From Rhodospirillaceae bacterium bin65 (GTDB lineage Bacteria > Pseudomonadota > Alphaproteobacteria > Bin65), in assembly GCA_002238725.1 (NCBI GenBank), contig MPMX01000041.1, positions 1 to 41,797 on the forward strand: a DNA stretch of 41,797 nt, written 5' to 3'. A program made the position numbers and the translations under genes. The stretch's first letter is position 1. Each line of letters opens with the position of its first letter. The notes beneath the pieces are model-generated. The model made no database searches, was not told the DNA's origin, and saw only the letters and a program-made list of their open reading frames with translations. Positions 15,207 through 23,602 of this stretch are shown piece by piece.

Positions 15207-15917
15207 CTAGCGTTTCTCAAGCATCGCAATCTCACGCACCAGCTTGCTCAGGATGACCTCCTCGAACGGCGTCTCCTCGTCCGCCGTCATGACGAAGGCA
15301 CCGGGGCCGCCGATCACTTCCTGCTTGTAATGCACCTCCAGCGGCACCCCGAAGCTGCTGCGGAAGCTCGTGCCGGTGCGGGTCTTGATCGCCAGGCCGT
15401 TGATCGTGATCCCGGCCCCGAGCGCCGCCGCCCGCACGGCCTGCAGCGGCGGCCCGTTGATCTGCGGGCCGTCGCCGGAAATGTCGATGATCTTCTGCCT
15501 GCCGTCGTAGGCGTTGGACAGGATCTGCTTGGTCGAATAGGCGATGGCCGCGCTGATCGAATTGTAGCCGAACACCTGGCGCGGCGCCGCGACCAGCCGT
15601 TTGGCAAACGCCTTCGCCGAGGCCGGGCCGCTTATCACCGTCCAGTCGACGATGGTCTCGACCGAATCCGGCGCACCCCATTCGACGAAAAGGACCGCGA
15701 TTTTCCGGAATTCGCCGCCGCGGATCGCGTTGAGCACCAGCGGATGGGAGATCGCCCGGGCGTAGCCCTTTCGTTGCAGGGCGAATTCGATATCGTCGAT
15801 CGAGCCCGACCCGTCGACCGCCAGGACCAGCTCGACATCGACCTTTTCCGCCGCATTCGCCGGTCCGGCGGCGAATGCGGCGAGGCAGAGTGCGAACAAC
15901 AGAACGAACGGCTTCAT
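15207..15917 (-). CDS. secreted DUF1194 / von Willebrand A-like protein
   Basis: A 236-residue exported protein. Residues 1-22 form a signal peptide (hydrophobic LLFALCLAAFAAG, likely cleaved after ANA). The mature part starts with VELVLAVDGSGSID; the DGSGS at 35-39 is a metal-ion-dependent adhesion-site motif as in von Willebrand A domains. IIDISGDGPQINGPP supplies a further conserved element of DUF1194. Such proteins are periplasmic with no settled function. It is divergent from the branched-chain aminotransferase across 188 bp and seems to be a single-gene unit. Confidence 0.85.
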   Translation of the reverse strand: MKPFVLLFALCLAAFAAGPANAAEKVDVELVLAVDGSGSIDDIEFALQRKGYARAISHPLVLNAIRGGEFRKIAVLFVEWGAPDSVETIVDWTVISGPASAKAFAKRLVAAPRQVFGYNSISAAIAYSTKQILSNAYDGRQKIIDISGDGPQINGPPLQAVRAAALGAGITINGLAIKTRTGTSFRSSFGVPLEVHYKQEVIGGPGAFVMTADEETPFEEVILSKLVREIAMLEKR

Positions 15918-16105
15918 CCGGGGAAAATACCACGGATTCGCCGGCCGGCACGCCGAAATCGGCGGTCCCGTTCGATAGCGACCGGCGCCAACGGCCCGGA
16001 GCGGCACTGTCCCGCCTTTGCAAAGCGCTGGATTGTTGCCTATTGAACCCCGCACCGGCGGCGTCTTCCGGCGCGCCGAAACCGCATATCGCTTCATTCG
16101 ACAAG

Positions 16106-17185
16106 ATGTCCCTGAACCCGAAGATCCTTCGCGTCCGATCGAGCCGCCTGGCGGAGGTGGACCTCGACAACCTCATTTTCGGCGAGACCTTCTCGGACCA
16201 CATGTTCTCCATGCGGTACGAGGACGGCCGCTGGGGCAGCCCGGAAATCCTGCCCTACGGGCCTGTGCCGCTGCCCCCGGCCAGCATCGCGCTCCATTAT
16301 GCGCAAACGGTATTCGAGGGGATGAAGGCCTATCGGGGAGCGGACGGGGCGATCCGGCTGTTCCGGCCAAAGCGGAACGCAGCGCGTCTGCGCGCCTCGT
16401 GCGAGCGGCTGTGCATCCCGCCGATCGACGATCGGGTCTTTGTCGATGCGCTGAAGGCGCTGATCGCAGTCGACGCCGACTGGGTGCCGGCGCTGCCGGG
16501 CTACGCGCTCTATATCCGCCCGGTGGTGTTTTCGACCGAAGACCATATCGAGGTCAGGCCCTCCCGGCGCTATCGCTTCATCGTCGTAACCGCGCCGGTC
16601 GGCCGATACTTCACCAGCGGCGGCGGCGGACTGTCGCTCAAGGTCGAGGAACACTACACCCGCAGCCCCGCGGAAGGCGGCCTCGGCGCCTCCAAGGCGG
16701 CGGCGAACTACGCCGGAACGATCCTGTCTTCGGAAGGCGCCCGCCGTGAGGGCTTCGACCAGGTGCTCTGGCTGGACGGCCGCGAACGCCGCTATGTCGA
16801 AGAAGCCGGACTGATGAACGTCTTCCTGAAGATCGCCGGCCGGACGGTCACGCCGCCGATCGGCGACAGCATCCTTCCCGGCGTCACCCGCGACAGCCTG
16901 ATTGCCCTGCTGCGCGACCGCGGCGTCCCGGTCGAGGAGCGGCGGATCGCCATCGACGAGGTGCTTGCCGCCGCCCGCGCCGGCACGCTCGAGGAGATGT
17001 TCGCCTGCGGCACCGCCGCCGTGGTGGCGCCCATCGCCAATCTCGCCTATCGCAGCGAGGCCATCGCGCCCCGGGAGGCCGTGCCGGGCCCCCTGACCGG
17101 TGCGCTGTACGAGGAACTGACCGGAATCCAGTTCGGGCGAACCGCCGATCCGCACGGCTGGACCGAGATTGTCGAAACCGGCTGA
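16106..17185 (+). CDS. ilvE: branched-chain-amino-acid aminotransferase
   Basis: A fold-type IV PLP enzyme of 359 residues. It transfers the amino group between Leu, Ile or Val and 2-oxoglutarate. The PLP lysine is K197 in GASKAAANYAG, followed by QVLWLDGRERRYVEEAGLMN, the family signature. FEGMKAYRG near residue 70 and the C-terminal GTAAVVAPI are also as expected. Length is that of the eukaryote-like/long bacterial form. The ATG at 16106 gives MSLNPKILRV; upstream in-frame sequence does not resemble the family. The gene stands alone, with a convergent neighbour 23 bp downstream. Confidence 0.92.
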   Translation: MSLNPKILRVRSSRLAEVDLDNLIFGETFSDHMFSMRYEDGRWGSPEILPYGPVPLPPASIALHYAQTVFEGMKAYRGADGAIRLFRPKRNAARLRASCERLCIPPIDDRVFVDALKALIAVDADWVPALPGYALYIRPVVFSTEDHIEVRPSRRYRFIVVTAPVGRYFTSGGGGLSLKVEEHYTRSPAEGGLGASKAAANYAGTILSSEGARREGFDQVLWLDGRERRYVEEAGLMNVFLKIAGRTVTPPIGDSILPGVTRDSLIALLRDRGVPVEERRIAIDEVLAAARAGTLEEMFACGTAAVVAPIANLAYRSEAIAPREAVPGPLTGALYEELTGIQFGRTADPHGWTEIVETG

Positions 17186-17208
17186 CCGCCCGGCCGGAAT
17201 CCTTCGGA

Positions 17209-18207
17209 TCAGCGCAATCGCAGGCGCTCGCCGAGCTGCCGATCCTGCGCGCGGCGGTAGATTTCCGAGGCAAGGGCAACGTCGGTGCTGGCAAGCCCCG
17301 TGACGGTGACGAGCACCCGCTCGCCGGGAGGCTTCGCCTGCCGGCCTGCGCGGACGAGGCTGCCGAACTCGATCCGCTCTGACGGCAGCGCGAAATCCGG
17401 ACGCCCGCCCGATTCGCGGGCGATCCGCGCCGCGCGCTGGATCGCGGCGTCGCTGTCGGTCACGAACCGGTCGACCGACCGATAGGTTTCGTCGTCCCAG
17501 CAATAGGGATAGTCGAAGGATATTGCGGCGGTTCCCGGCGACAGCCAGTCCGAAAGGAGTCGTGGCTCCGGCTGATGAGGCGTCGAGGAGACCACGATAT
17601 CCATCCCGGCGACCGCATCGCGGTTCCGGGCGACCGGATGGAGCCGCCAATCGCCCTGCCCTGCCATCCGGGCGCAGAACGCCTCGCGCGATTCGGCGGT
17701 CCGCGACGCGACATGGACTTCTTCCAGGCCCGGAAACGCTTCCGCCATCGTCTTGAGGCTCCAGTGTCCGAGACCGCCGCAGCCGACCAGGCCGAGCCGT
17801 TTGGGCTCCGGCCCCGCCAGATACTTCGCCGCAACCGTCGCGCAGGCCGCGGTGCGCACGAAGGTGATCCACAGGCCTTCCATGAAGCAGGCCGGCTGGC
17901 CGGTATCGGCGTCGTAGACCAGGATGACGGCCGAGGAATCGTGCAGCCCCCGGTCGAAATTTCCGGGATAGTAGGTGACCGCCTTGGCGCCGAGAGCGCG
18001 CCGGCCGTCGACCCAGGCCGGCATGGCGTGCAGGAAGCTGCGCGGATAGTCCGGGCGGACGCCGATCTTGACCGGCACGTCGACCCGGCCTTCGCCGTCC
18101 AGCCGGAACGTGTCTTCGACGATTTCGATCATTTCGGCCAGCGGCGGCGCAGCGGCCTCGACCGCGTCCTGATCGAGAAACAGAAGACTGAGTTCGTGCT
18201 GGGCCAC
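17209..18207 (-). CDS. ornithine cyclodeaminase/mu-crystallin family protein
   Basis: A 332-residue NAD(P)-binding protein. The Rossmann motif GLVGCGGLGHWSL follows a family-typical N-terminal half (FLHAMPAWVDGRRALGAKAVTYYPGN, with the expected substrate-side residues). Members act as ornithine cyclodeaminase, alanine dehydrogenase, ketimine reductase or related enzymes. Translation starts at GTG 18207 with AAGGAA upstream. It is 40 bp downstream of an M24 hydrolase gene, an adjacency also known from ectoine degradation, but the other ectoine genes (eutB- and eutE-like) are absent. Substrate unresolved. Confidence 0.85.
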   Translation of the reverse strand: MAQHELSLLFLDQDAVEAAAPPLAEMIEIVEDTFRLDGEGRVDVPVKIGVRPDYPRSFLHAMPAWVDGRRALGAKAVTYYPGNFDRGLHDSSAVILVYDADTGQPACFMEGLWITFVRTAACATVAAKYLAGPEPKRLGLVGCGGLGHWSLKTMAEAFPGLEEVHVASRTAESREAFCARMAGQGDWRLHPVARNRDAVAGMDIVVSSTPHQPEPRLLSDWLSPGTAAISFDYPYCWDDETYRSVDRFVTDSDAAIQRAARIARESGGRPDFALPSERIEFGSLVRAGRQAKPPGERVLVTVTGLASTDVALASEIYRRAQDRQLGERLRLR

Positions 18208-18247
18208 TGGCGAATTCCTTGTCAGCGGGCGGGCGCTGCCGCAGCCT

Positions 18248-19405
18248 TCATTCGATGATGCTCAGTTCCCAGCCGGGGACATTGGAGAGCTGCTCCCAGC
18301 CGGTCGCCGTCATCGCGATATGCTCCTCCGGATTCACCAGGCCGTCGACGCTTTCGATCTTGGGCTCCGGGGTCAGCATCATGCCTTCCTGCAATATCCG
18401 CTCATCGAATGCGTTGATCGACGGCGGCTCGTTGCCCAGGCCGATCCCGTGGCCGATCCGCTTGGCCGGATGATCGGAATAGTTCCGCCATTCCGGATGC
18501 CCGGCCATGATCGACTGCGAGTATTCGAAGATTTCGCGCAGCGCCACGCCCGGCTTCATCCGGTCCATGACCTTGAACAGCACGTCCCACATGCCGTTGT
18601 GCTCGTGGAGCTGCCGTTCGGTCGGCTTGCCGAACACCGCGCGCCGGGTGAAATCCATCCGGTAGCCCAGGTAAGCGGGGCCGCCGTCCAGGTAGAGCAC
18701 GTCACCCTTGCGGAACGCGCCGCCCGCGCCGGTCGCGCCGAGCACCGTCGGGGGGCCGGAATCCAGATCGGCGCCGGCCTCGTTGTAGCGCTGCATGATC
18801 CGGGTCTGGATTTCGCGCACGGTGACGCCCGGTTCGAGTTCGTCCAGCGTCTGCCGCCAGGCGCGCCCGCCGATGTCGCACGCCCGCCGGGCGCAGTCGA
18901 TCTCCCAGGCCGACTTGATCATCCGGCAGCCCCAGACGACGGGGCCGGAATCGACGAACTGCACCTTGGGCAGATCCCGGCGCAAGCGCTCGAAATCCCG
19001 GACCGGCAGGCTCAACACCGTTTCCCGGCCGAGTTCGATGGCGAGGACGGAACTATCCAGGTCCCGGTCGACGATCGCGTCCCTGAGGCCCCAGTCCACT
19101 GCGTCTTCGGTCGTGAAGGGAACTTCCGGATAGATCCTCCGGTCCTCGACCCAGGACGGGAACGGCCGATTATAGACGCGGGCGAACATTTCCGGCCCGG
19201 ACCAGCTCACGATCGCCGGGTCGCCGTCGAGCGGCAGGATGAACACGTTGGGCCGGAGCCGCAGCGCGGCGGGCGCCCGCTGGCCGCTGAAATAATAGTA
19301 GCTGACCGGGTCGGTGACGATCAGGCCGTCGATGCCGCGCTCGCGCATGATCCGGCGGGCGTGCCGGGTCCGGCTCTCGAATTCGTCGCGCGGTATTGCC
19401 GACAT
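18248..19405 (-). CDS. M24 metallopeptidase / creatinase-like hydrolase
   Basis: A pita-bread-fold hydrolase of 385 residues: a creatinase-type N-terminal domain (about 1-150) and a metallohydrolase domain. The dimetal ligands are visible as Asp in YLDGGPAY and YRMDFTRR, His in GHGIGLGNEPP, Glu in LTPEPKI and Glu in NPEEHIAMT. Xaa-Pro dipeptidases, creatinase and ectoine hydrolase share this architecture. The ATG at 19405 has GGAGG eight bases upstream. It is the middle gene of a minus-strand run with the bifunctional beta-oxidation enzyme and the cyclodeaminase-like protein. A C-N bond-cleaving catabolic role is likely; the substrate is unknown. Confidence 0.86.
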   Translation of the reverse strand: MSAIPRDEFESRTRHARRIMRERGIDGLIVTDPVSYYYFSGQRAPAALRLRPNVFILPLDGDPAIVSWSGPEMFARVYNRPFPSWVEDRRIYPEVPFTTEDAVDWGLRDAIVDRDLDSSVLAIELGRETVLSLPVRDFERLRRDLPKVQFVDSGPVVWGCRMIKSAWEIDCARRACDIGGRAWRQTLDELEPGVTVREIQTRIMQRYNEAGADLDSGPPTVLGATGAGGAFRKGDVLYLDGGPAYLGYRMDFTRRAVFGKPTERQLHEHNGMWDVLFKVMDRMKPGVALREIFEYSQSIMAGHPEWRNYSDHPAKRIGHGIGLGNEPPSINAFDERILQEGMMLTPEPKIESVDGLVNPEEHIAMTATGWEQLSNVPGWELSIIE

Positions 19406-19466
19406 TGCCGTCCTCCGTCGCCTGCCGCCCGAACGACTCCGCCGAAACGGCCCGGCGGCGGCGAAC

Positions 19467-21578
19467 TTAGCGCGCCTCGGCCCATTCGCGGAAGGTCGTC
19501 CCCTGCCCGGCCACCTCGCGCAGCAATGGCGCCGGCTCCAGCCAGTCCGAATCGCGCGTGGCGGCATAGTACTCCAGCCGCTCCAGAATCTGCGCCGGGC
19601 CGATCTCGTCGGCCCAGTGCATCGGGCCGCCGCGATAGCGCGGGAACCCGTAGCCGTAGATCCAGATCAGGTCGATATCGAGCGGCCGGGCGGCGATGCC
19701 CTCGGCGAGCAGCCTGGCGCCTTCGTTGACCAGCGGATACAGGCAGCGCTCGAGGATCTCGTCGTCGGAAACGTCCCGCCGCTCGATGCCGAGATCGGCC
19801 GACGCCTTCTCGATCAGCGCCGTCACCTCGGCGTTCGGCTTCGGCGTGCGGCTGCCCGGCTCGTAGTCGTACCAGCCCTTGCGGGTTTTCTGGCCGTAGC
19901 GGCCGAGATGGTAGATCTTGTCGGCGACGGTCGATTCGCGCTTGTTGGTCCGGCCGTATTTCTTGATCCGCTCCTGGCGCACCAGATAGCCGACGTCGAC
20001 GCCGGCCAGGTCGCCCATGGCGAACGGGCCCATCGGCAGGCCGAACTCGAACATCACCCGGTCGACATCCTGGGGCAGCGCGCCCTCCTCGATCAGGAAG
20101 TTCGCCTGCCGGCTGTACTGGTAGAGCATCCGGTTGCCGACGAAGCCGTCGCACACGCCGCACATCACGCCGACCTTGCCGATGTTCGGCGCCAGCTTCA
20201 TCGCCGTCTGGGCGGTCTCGTCCGAGGTCTTTGCGCCGCGCACGATCTCGATCAGCCGCATGACGTTGGCCGGGCTGAAGAAATGGGTGCCGACCACGGC
20301 TTCCGGCCGCGACGTCGCGTCGGCAATCTCGTCGACATCCAGGGTCGAGGTGTTGGTCGCCAACACCGCGCCGTCCTTGCACACGTCGTCCAGCGTGCCG
20401 AACACCTGCTTCTTGATGTCCATGTTCTCGAACACCGCCTCGATGACGATGTCGGCGTCGGCCAGATCGGCATAGTCGGAGGCGCCGGTGATCAGCGCCA
20501 TGCGCCGGTCCATCGCCTCCTGGCTCAGCCGGCCCCGGGAGACGGTCGACGCGTAGTTGCCGCGTATGATGCCGAGGCCCCGCTCCAGCGCCTCCTCGCT
20601 CGTCTCCAGCACCGTCACCGGGATGCCGGCGTTGGCGAAATTCATCGCGATGCCGCCGCCCATGGTGCCGCAGCCGAGGACCGCGGCCTTCTCGACGGTC
20701 CCGGCCGGCGTGTCCTTCGGGATCGAGGGATGGCGGGCGGCCTGCCGGTCGGAGAAGAAGACATGGCGCATGGCGCGGGCTTCCGGCGTGCCTTGGCACT
20801 CCCGGAACACGGCCCGCTCGGCCTCGACCGCCTCGTCGTAGGGCAGGACGATCTTGGCGACCGCGTCGACCGCCTTGAAGCGGGCCTCGAAGCCGCGCCA
20901 GCGCCGGGCCATGCCCTTCTTGTAGTCGTCGAAGAAGCCGTCCGGAATCTCGCCGATTCTCGAATCGTCCTCGCGCAGCTTCTTCGGCGGCCGGGCGAGC
21001 GCGATCTCCGCCGCCGCCTCGACCGGATCGTCCTCGATCGCCTCGATAATGCCCAACTCCAGCGCCCTGGCCGCCGGAACCAGATCGCCGCTCACGATCA
21101 TGTCGAGGGCCGGTTTGAGGCCGGTCAGACGAGGCAGGCGCTGGGTCCCGGTTGCGCCCGGAATGGTGCCGAGATTAACCTCCGGCAGGCCGAGCCGCGC
21201 CTTCGGGCCGGCGACCCGGTAATGGCAGCCGAGCGCGACCTCCAGCCCGCCGCCGGCCGCCGCGCCGTTGACCGCGGCGACCACCGTCTTGTTGCAGTCC
21301 TCGACGGCGTGGACGCCGGCCATCAGGCTCGGCGCGCCCGGCGGGTTCGGCTTGCCGAACTCGCGGATGTCGGCGCCGGCGATGAAGGCCCGGCCGGCCC
21401 CGGTCAGCACGACGCCCTTCACCGAGTCGTCGGCGTCGATTTCGAGCATCGCATCGCGCAACTGCCGGCGCATGGCCGAGCTGATCGCGTTGACCGGCGG
21501 GTTGTTCAGCGTAACAACGCGCACGCCATCCGGCCGGTCACGGGTTTCGACGACAACTGTTTCGGATTCTGCGGTCAT
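19467..21578 (-). CDS. bifunctional enoyl-CoA hydratase / 3-hydroxyacyl-CoA dehydrogenase
   Basis: A 703-residue beta-oxidation multifunctional enzyme. The N-terminal hydratase domain has GAGRAFIAGADIREFG and the glutamates in GGGLEVALG and LGLPEVNLG. The dehydrogenase starts near residue 290 with AAVLGCGTMGGGIA and has catalytic His in VGTHFFSPANVM and the conserved CDGFVGNRM. The C-terminal domain ends with IYGYGFPRYRGGP. Length and order match FadJ/peroxisomal-type proteins. I use the ATG at 21578 since MTAESETVVVETRD leads straight into the hydratase domain; an in-frame ATG at 21614 would add 12 residues. It heads a run with the M24 hydrolase (61 bp gap) and cyclodeaminase-like genes. No thiolase is nearby. 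Confidence 0.92.
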   Translation of the reverse strand: MTAESETVVVETRDRPDGVRVVTLNNPPVNAISSAMRRQLRDAMLEIDADDSVKGVVLTGAGRAFIAGADIREFGKPNPPGAPSLMAGVHAVEDCNKTVVAAVNGAAAGGGLEVALGCHYRVAGPKARLGLPEVNLGTIPGATGTQRLPRLTGLKPALDMIVSGDLVPAARALELGIIEAIEDDPVEAAAEIALARPPKKLREDDSRIGEIPDGFFDDYKKGMARRWRGFEARFKAVDAVAKIVLPYDEAVEAERAVFRECQGTPEARAMRHVFFSDRQAARHPSIPKDTPAGTVEKAAVLGCGTMGGGIAMNFANAGIPVTVLETSEEALERGLGIIRGNYASTVSRGRLSQEAMDRRMALITGASDYADLADADIVIEAVFENMDIKKQVFGTLDDVCKDGAVLATNTSTLDVDEIADATSRPEAVVGTHFFSPANVMRLIEIVRGAKTSDETAQTAMKLAPNIGKVGVMCGVCDGFVGNRMLYQYSRQANFLIEEGALPQDVDRVMFEFGLPMGPFAMGDLAGVDVGYLVRQERIKKYGRTNKRESTVADKIYHLGRYGQKTRKGWYDYEPGSRTPKPNAEVTALIEKASADLGIERRDVSDDEILERCLYPLVNEGARLLAEGIAARPLDIDLIWIYGYGFPRYRGGPMHWADEIGPAQILERLEYYAATRDSDWLEPAPLLREVAGQGTTFREWAEAR

Positions 21579-22131
21579 GGGTTCGGTCTCGATTCTTTGC
21601 TGTCTTTCCTGCATCCCTGTCCGTCATATCGACCGGAGGGAAATTCCCACTGGCGCCCCACCGTCGTCATATCGACCGGAGGTCCGCAGAGTGGAGATTT
21701 CTTTGGGATTTCTATGCTTGACCATGCAGCGCCGGATTTCCCGCTAACGGCGAGGGAAGCTGGTGGAAACTGCACTGGCCGATCGTTTGTCGATGTTCAA
21801 CATAACCGAATTGCCGCCCCGGACTTGTTCCGGGGCCCAGGGGCCGCGAGGCGAGGCCCCTTCGACTTCGCCCAGGGCAGGCGTGCCGGGCGACTCTGGT
21901 CCCCGGATTTCCGCTCCCCGGATCGTGGCCCGGGGCAGGTCGCTCCATCCGGGGTGGCACTGAGGGGAGTTTACGGCATCGGCTATCGGAGCGGCGGTGG
22001 GCTGCAATCGCATGGTCACAGATGTACTCCCCAAAGATTTCTCCACTCGCTGCGCTCGGTCGAAATGACGGCATAGGGCGCGGTCTGGGTCGAAATGACG
22101 GTAAAGGGCGTCGGCCGGAAGCCGGCTCGCT
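21579..22131. repeat. intergenic dispersed repeat A with inverted ends
   Basis: This 553-bp gene-free gap is occupied by repeat sequence. The segment 21665-22071 is bounded by imperfect 43-bp inverted ends: the left end begins CGTCATATCGACCGG and runs to CTTTGGG, and the right end (22029-22071) reads CCCCAAAG to CGAAATGACGG. Short extra copies of the terminal motif lie outside (21622-21638 and about 22088-22102, inverted). Bases 21666-21840 align with 31412-31635, and a 22-base run at 21885-21906 is identical to 31655-31676. Bases 21961-21995 recur at 15009-15045. No transposase is encoded. Confidence 0.7.
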
Positions 22132-23337
22132 CTACATATGCTTGCCGATCTCCATGCGGGCGATCTGGGCCTTGTGGACTTCGTCCGGGCCGTCAGCGAA
22201 GCGGAGAATCCGGCCGGCGGCCCACAGCTTGGGCAGGATCGTGTCCTCGGTCAGGCCGCAGGCGCCGTGGACCTGCATGGCGCGGTCGGCGACGCGCAGC
22301 AGCATGTTCGGCCCGGCCACCTTGATCGCGGCGATCTCCAGCCGCGCAGCCTTGTTGCCGACCGTATCCATCATGTGGGCGGCGTTCAGCGTGAGCAGCC
22401 GAGCCTGGTCGATGTCGATCCGGCTCTCGGCGATCCAGTCGCGGATCAGGCCCTGGTCGATCACCTTGACGCCGAAGGTTGTGCGGTCGGCGGCGCGCCG
22501 GATCATCAACTCCAGCGCGCGTTCCGCCATGCCGATCATGCGCATGCAATGGTGGATGCGGCCGGGGCCGAGGCGCCCCTGGGCGATCTCGAAACCGCGG
22601 CCCTCGCCGAGCAGCATGTTGGAGGCCGGCACCCGGACATTGTCGAACGTCACCTCCCAGTGGCCCTCCGGCGCGTCGTCGAAGCCCATGACCGGCAGGA
22701 AGCGGTGGATCGTGATGCCCGGCGTATCCGGCTCGACCAGGATCTGCGACTGCTGGTTGTAGCGCGGCGCCACGGGATCGGACTTGCCCATGACGATCCA
22801 GATTTTCGTGCGCTTGTCGCCGGCGCCCGAGGCCCACCATTTGCGGCCGTTGATGACATACTCATCGCCGTCGCGGCGGATTTCGGTCTGGATGTTGGTG
22901 GCGTCCGAGGAGGCGACGTCCGGCTCGGTCATGCAGAAGGCCGAGCGGATCTTGCCGGCGAGCAGGGGCTTGAGCCATTTCTCCTTCTGCTCTTCGGTGC
23001 CGTAGCGGGTGAACACCTCCATGTTGCCGGTGTCCGGCGCCGAGCAGTTGCAGGATTCCGGCGCCAGATGGGGCGAACGGCCGAGGATTTCGCACAGATG
23101 GGCGTATTCCAGGTTGGTCAGCCCGGCGCCCAGCTCGCTCTCCGGCAGGAACAGGTTCCACAGGCCGCGCTTCTTCGCCTCGGCCTTCAACTCCTCCAGG
23201 ACCGGCGGCGCATCCCAGCGGTCGCCGGCATTGTGCTGCTCTTCGTAGACCGCCTCGTTCGGATAGACGTGGCGGTCCATGTAATCGAGCAGATTGTCTT
23301 TCAGTTCCTGAGCGCGCGGCGTCACGTCGCGAAGCAT
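22132..23337 (-). CDS. acyl-CoA dehydrogenase (ACAD10/11-like)
   Basis: A 401-residue acyl-CoA dehydrogenase. It has [15 protein letters not shown] near residue 137, [14 protein letters not shown] near 168, and the C-terminal [16 protein letters not shown]. The ADGPDEVH ending is typical of the ACAD10/11 branch rather than MCAD-like enzymes, and in animals that branch handles 4-hydroxy or branched acyl-CoAs. The ATG at 23337 is supported by CGGAGG ten bases upstream. It is divergent from the MFS transporter. Its 3' end abuts the repeat region. Substrate not determinable. Confidence 0.89.
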   Translation of the reverse strand: MLRDVTPRAQELKDNLLDYMDRHVYPNEAVYEEQHNAGDRWDAPPVLEELKAEAKKRGLWNLFLPESELGAGLTNLEYAHLCEILGRSPHLAPESCNCSAPDTGNMEVFTRYGTEEQKEKWLKPLLAGKIRSAFCMTEPDVASSDATNIQTEIRRDGDEYVINGRKWWASGAGDKRTKIWIVMGKSDPVAPRYNQQSQILVEPDTPGITIHRFLPVMGFDDAPEGHWEVTFDNVRVPASNMLLGEGRGFEIAQGRLGPGRIHHCMRMIGMAERALELMIRRAADRTTFGVKVIDQGLIRDWIAESRIDIDQARLLTLNAAHMMDTVGNKAARLEIAAIKVAGPNMLLRVADRAMQVHGACGLTEDTILPKLWAAGRILRFADGPDEVHKAQIARMEIGKHM

Positions 23338-23487
23338 GGGCGCTTTCCTCCGGGTTTCCCGTGTCTCGAGATTGCGCGGACCCTATCGTCCGGGCCGAAC
23401 GATGGCCAGCGGCAAGGGCGCGCGGCGGCCCGGTTGGCGCGAACAAAAAAGCCGCGCGACAGGCGTGTCCTCTGCTGCCTTTGGGCC

Positions 23488-23510
23488 GGGCGCCGGGTTG
23501 CTCGGCGCCC
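23488..23510. other. 7-bp-stem hairpin in a divergent intergenic region
   Basis: GGGCGCC (23488-23494) and GGCGCCC (23504-23510) form a perfect stem around a nine-base loop. It sits in the 265-bp gap between the divergent acyl-CoA dehydrogenase and MFS transporter genes, about 100 bases before the transporter start. It could be an operator or an RNA stem in the transporter leader. Nothing else in this gap is recognisable. Confidence 0.35.
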
Positions 23511-23602
23511 CGGAGAACGCAATATCCCGTCGCCCGGCATCGGCGATCGGGCCGCGATACCGGAGACCGCACAATCCACGCCCGCAACCGCCAGACTCGA
23601 AG

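Noticed and set aside
17209..19405. Ectoine degradation cluster (eutC plus eutD/doeA)
   Set aside because: The adjacency is suggestive, but the M24 N-terminal domain does not look like ectoine hydrolase to me, and eutB-, eutE/doeB- and doeC/D-like genes are absent.
21579..22131. Small proteins encoded in the repeat region
   Set aside because: Open frames there are short, in repeat sequence with hairpins, differ between copies and lack ribosome-binding sites.
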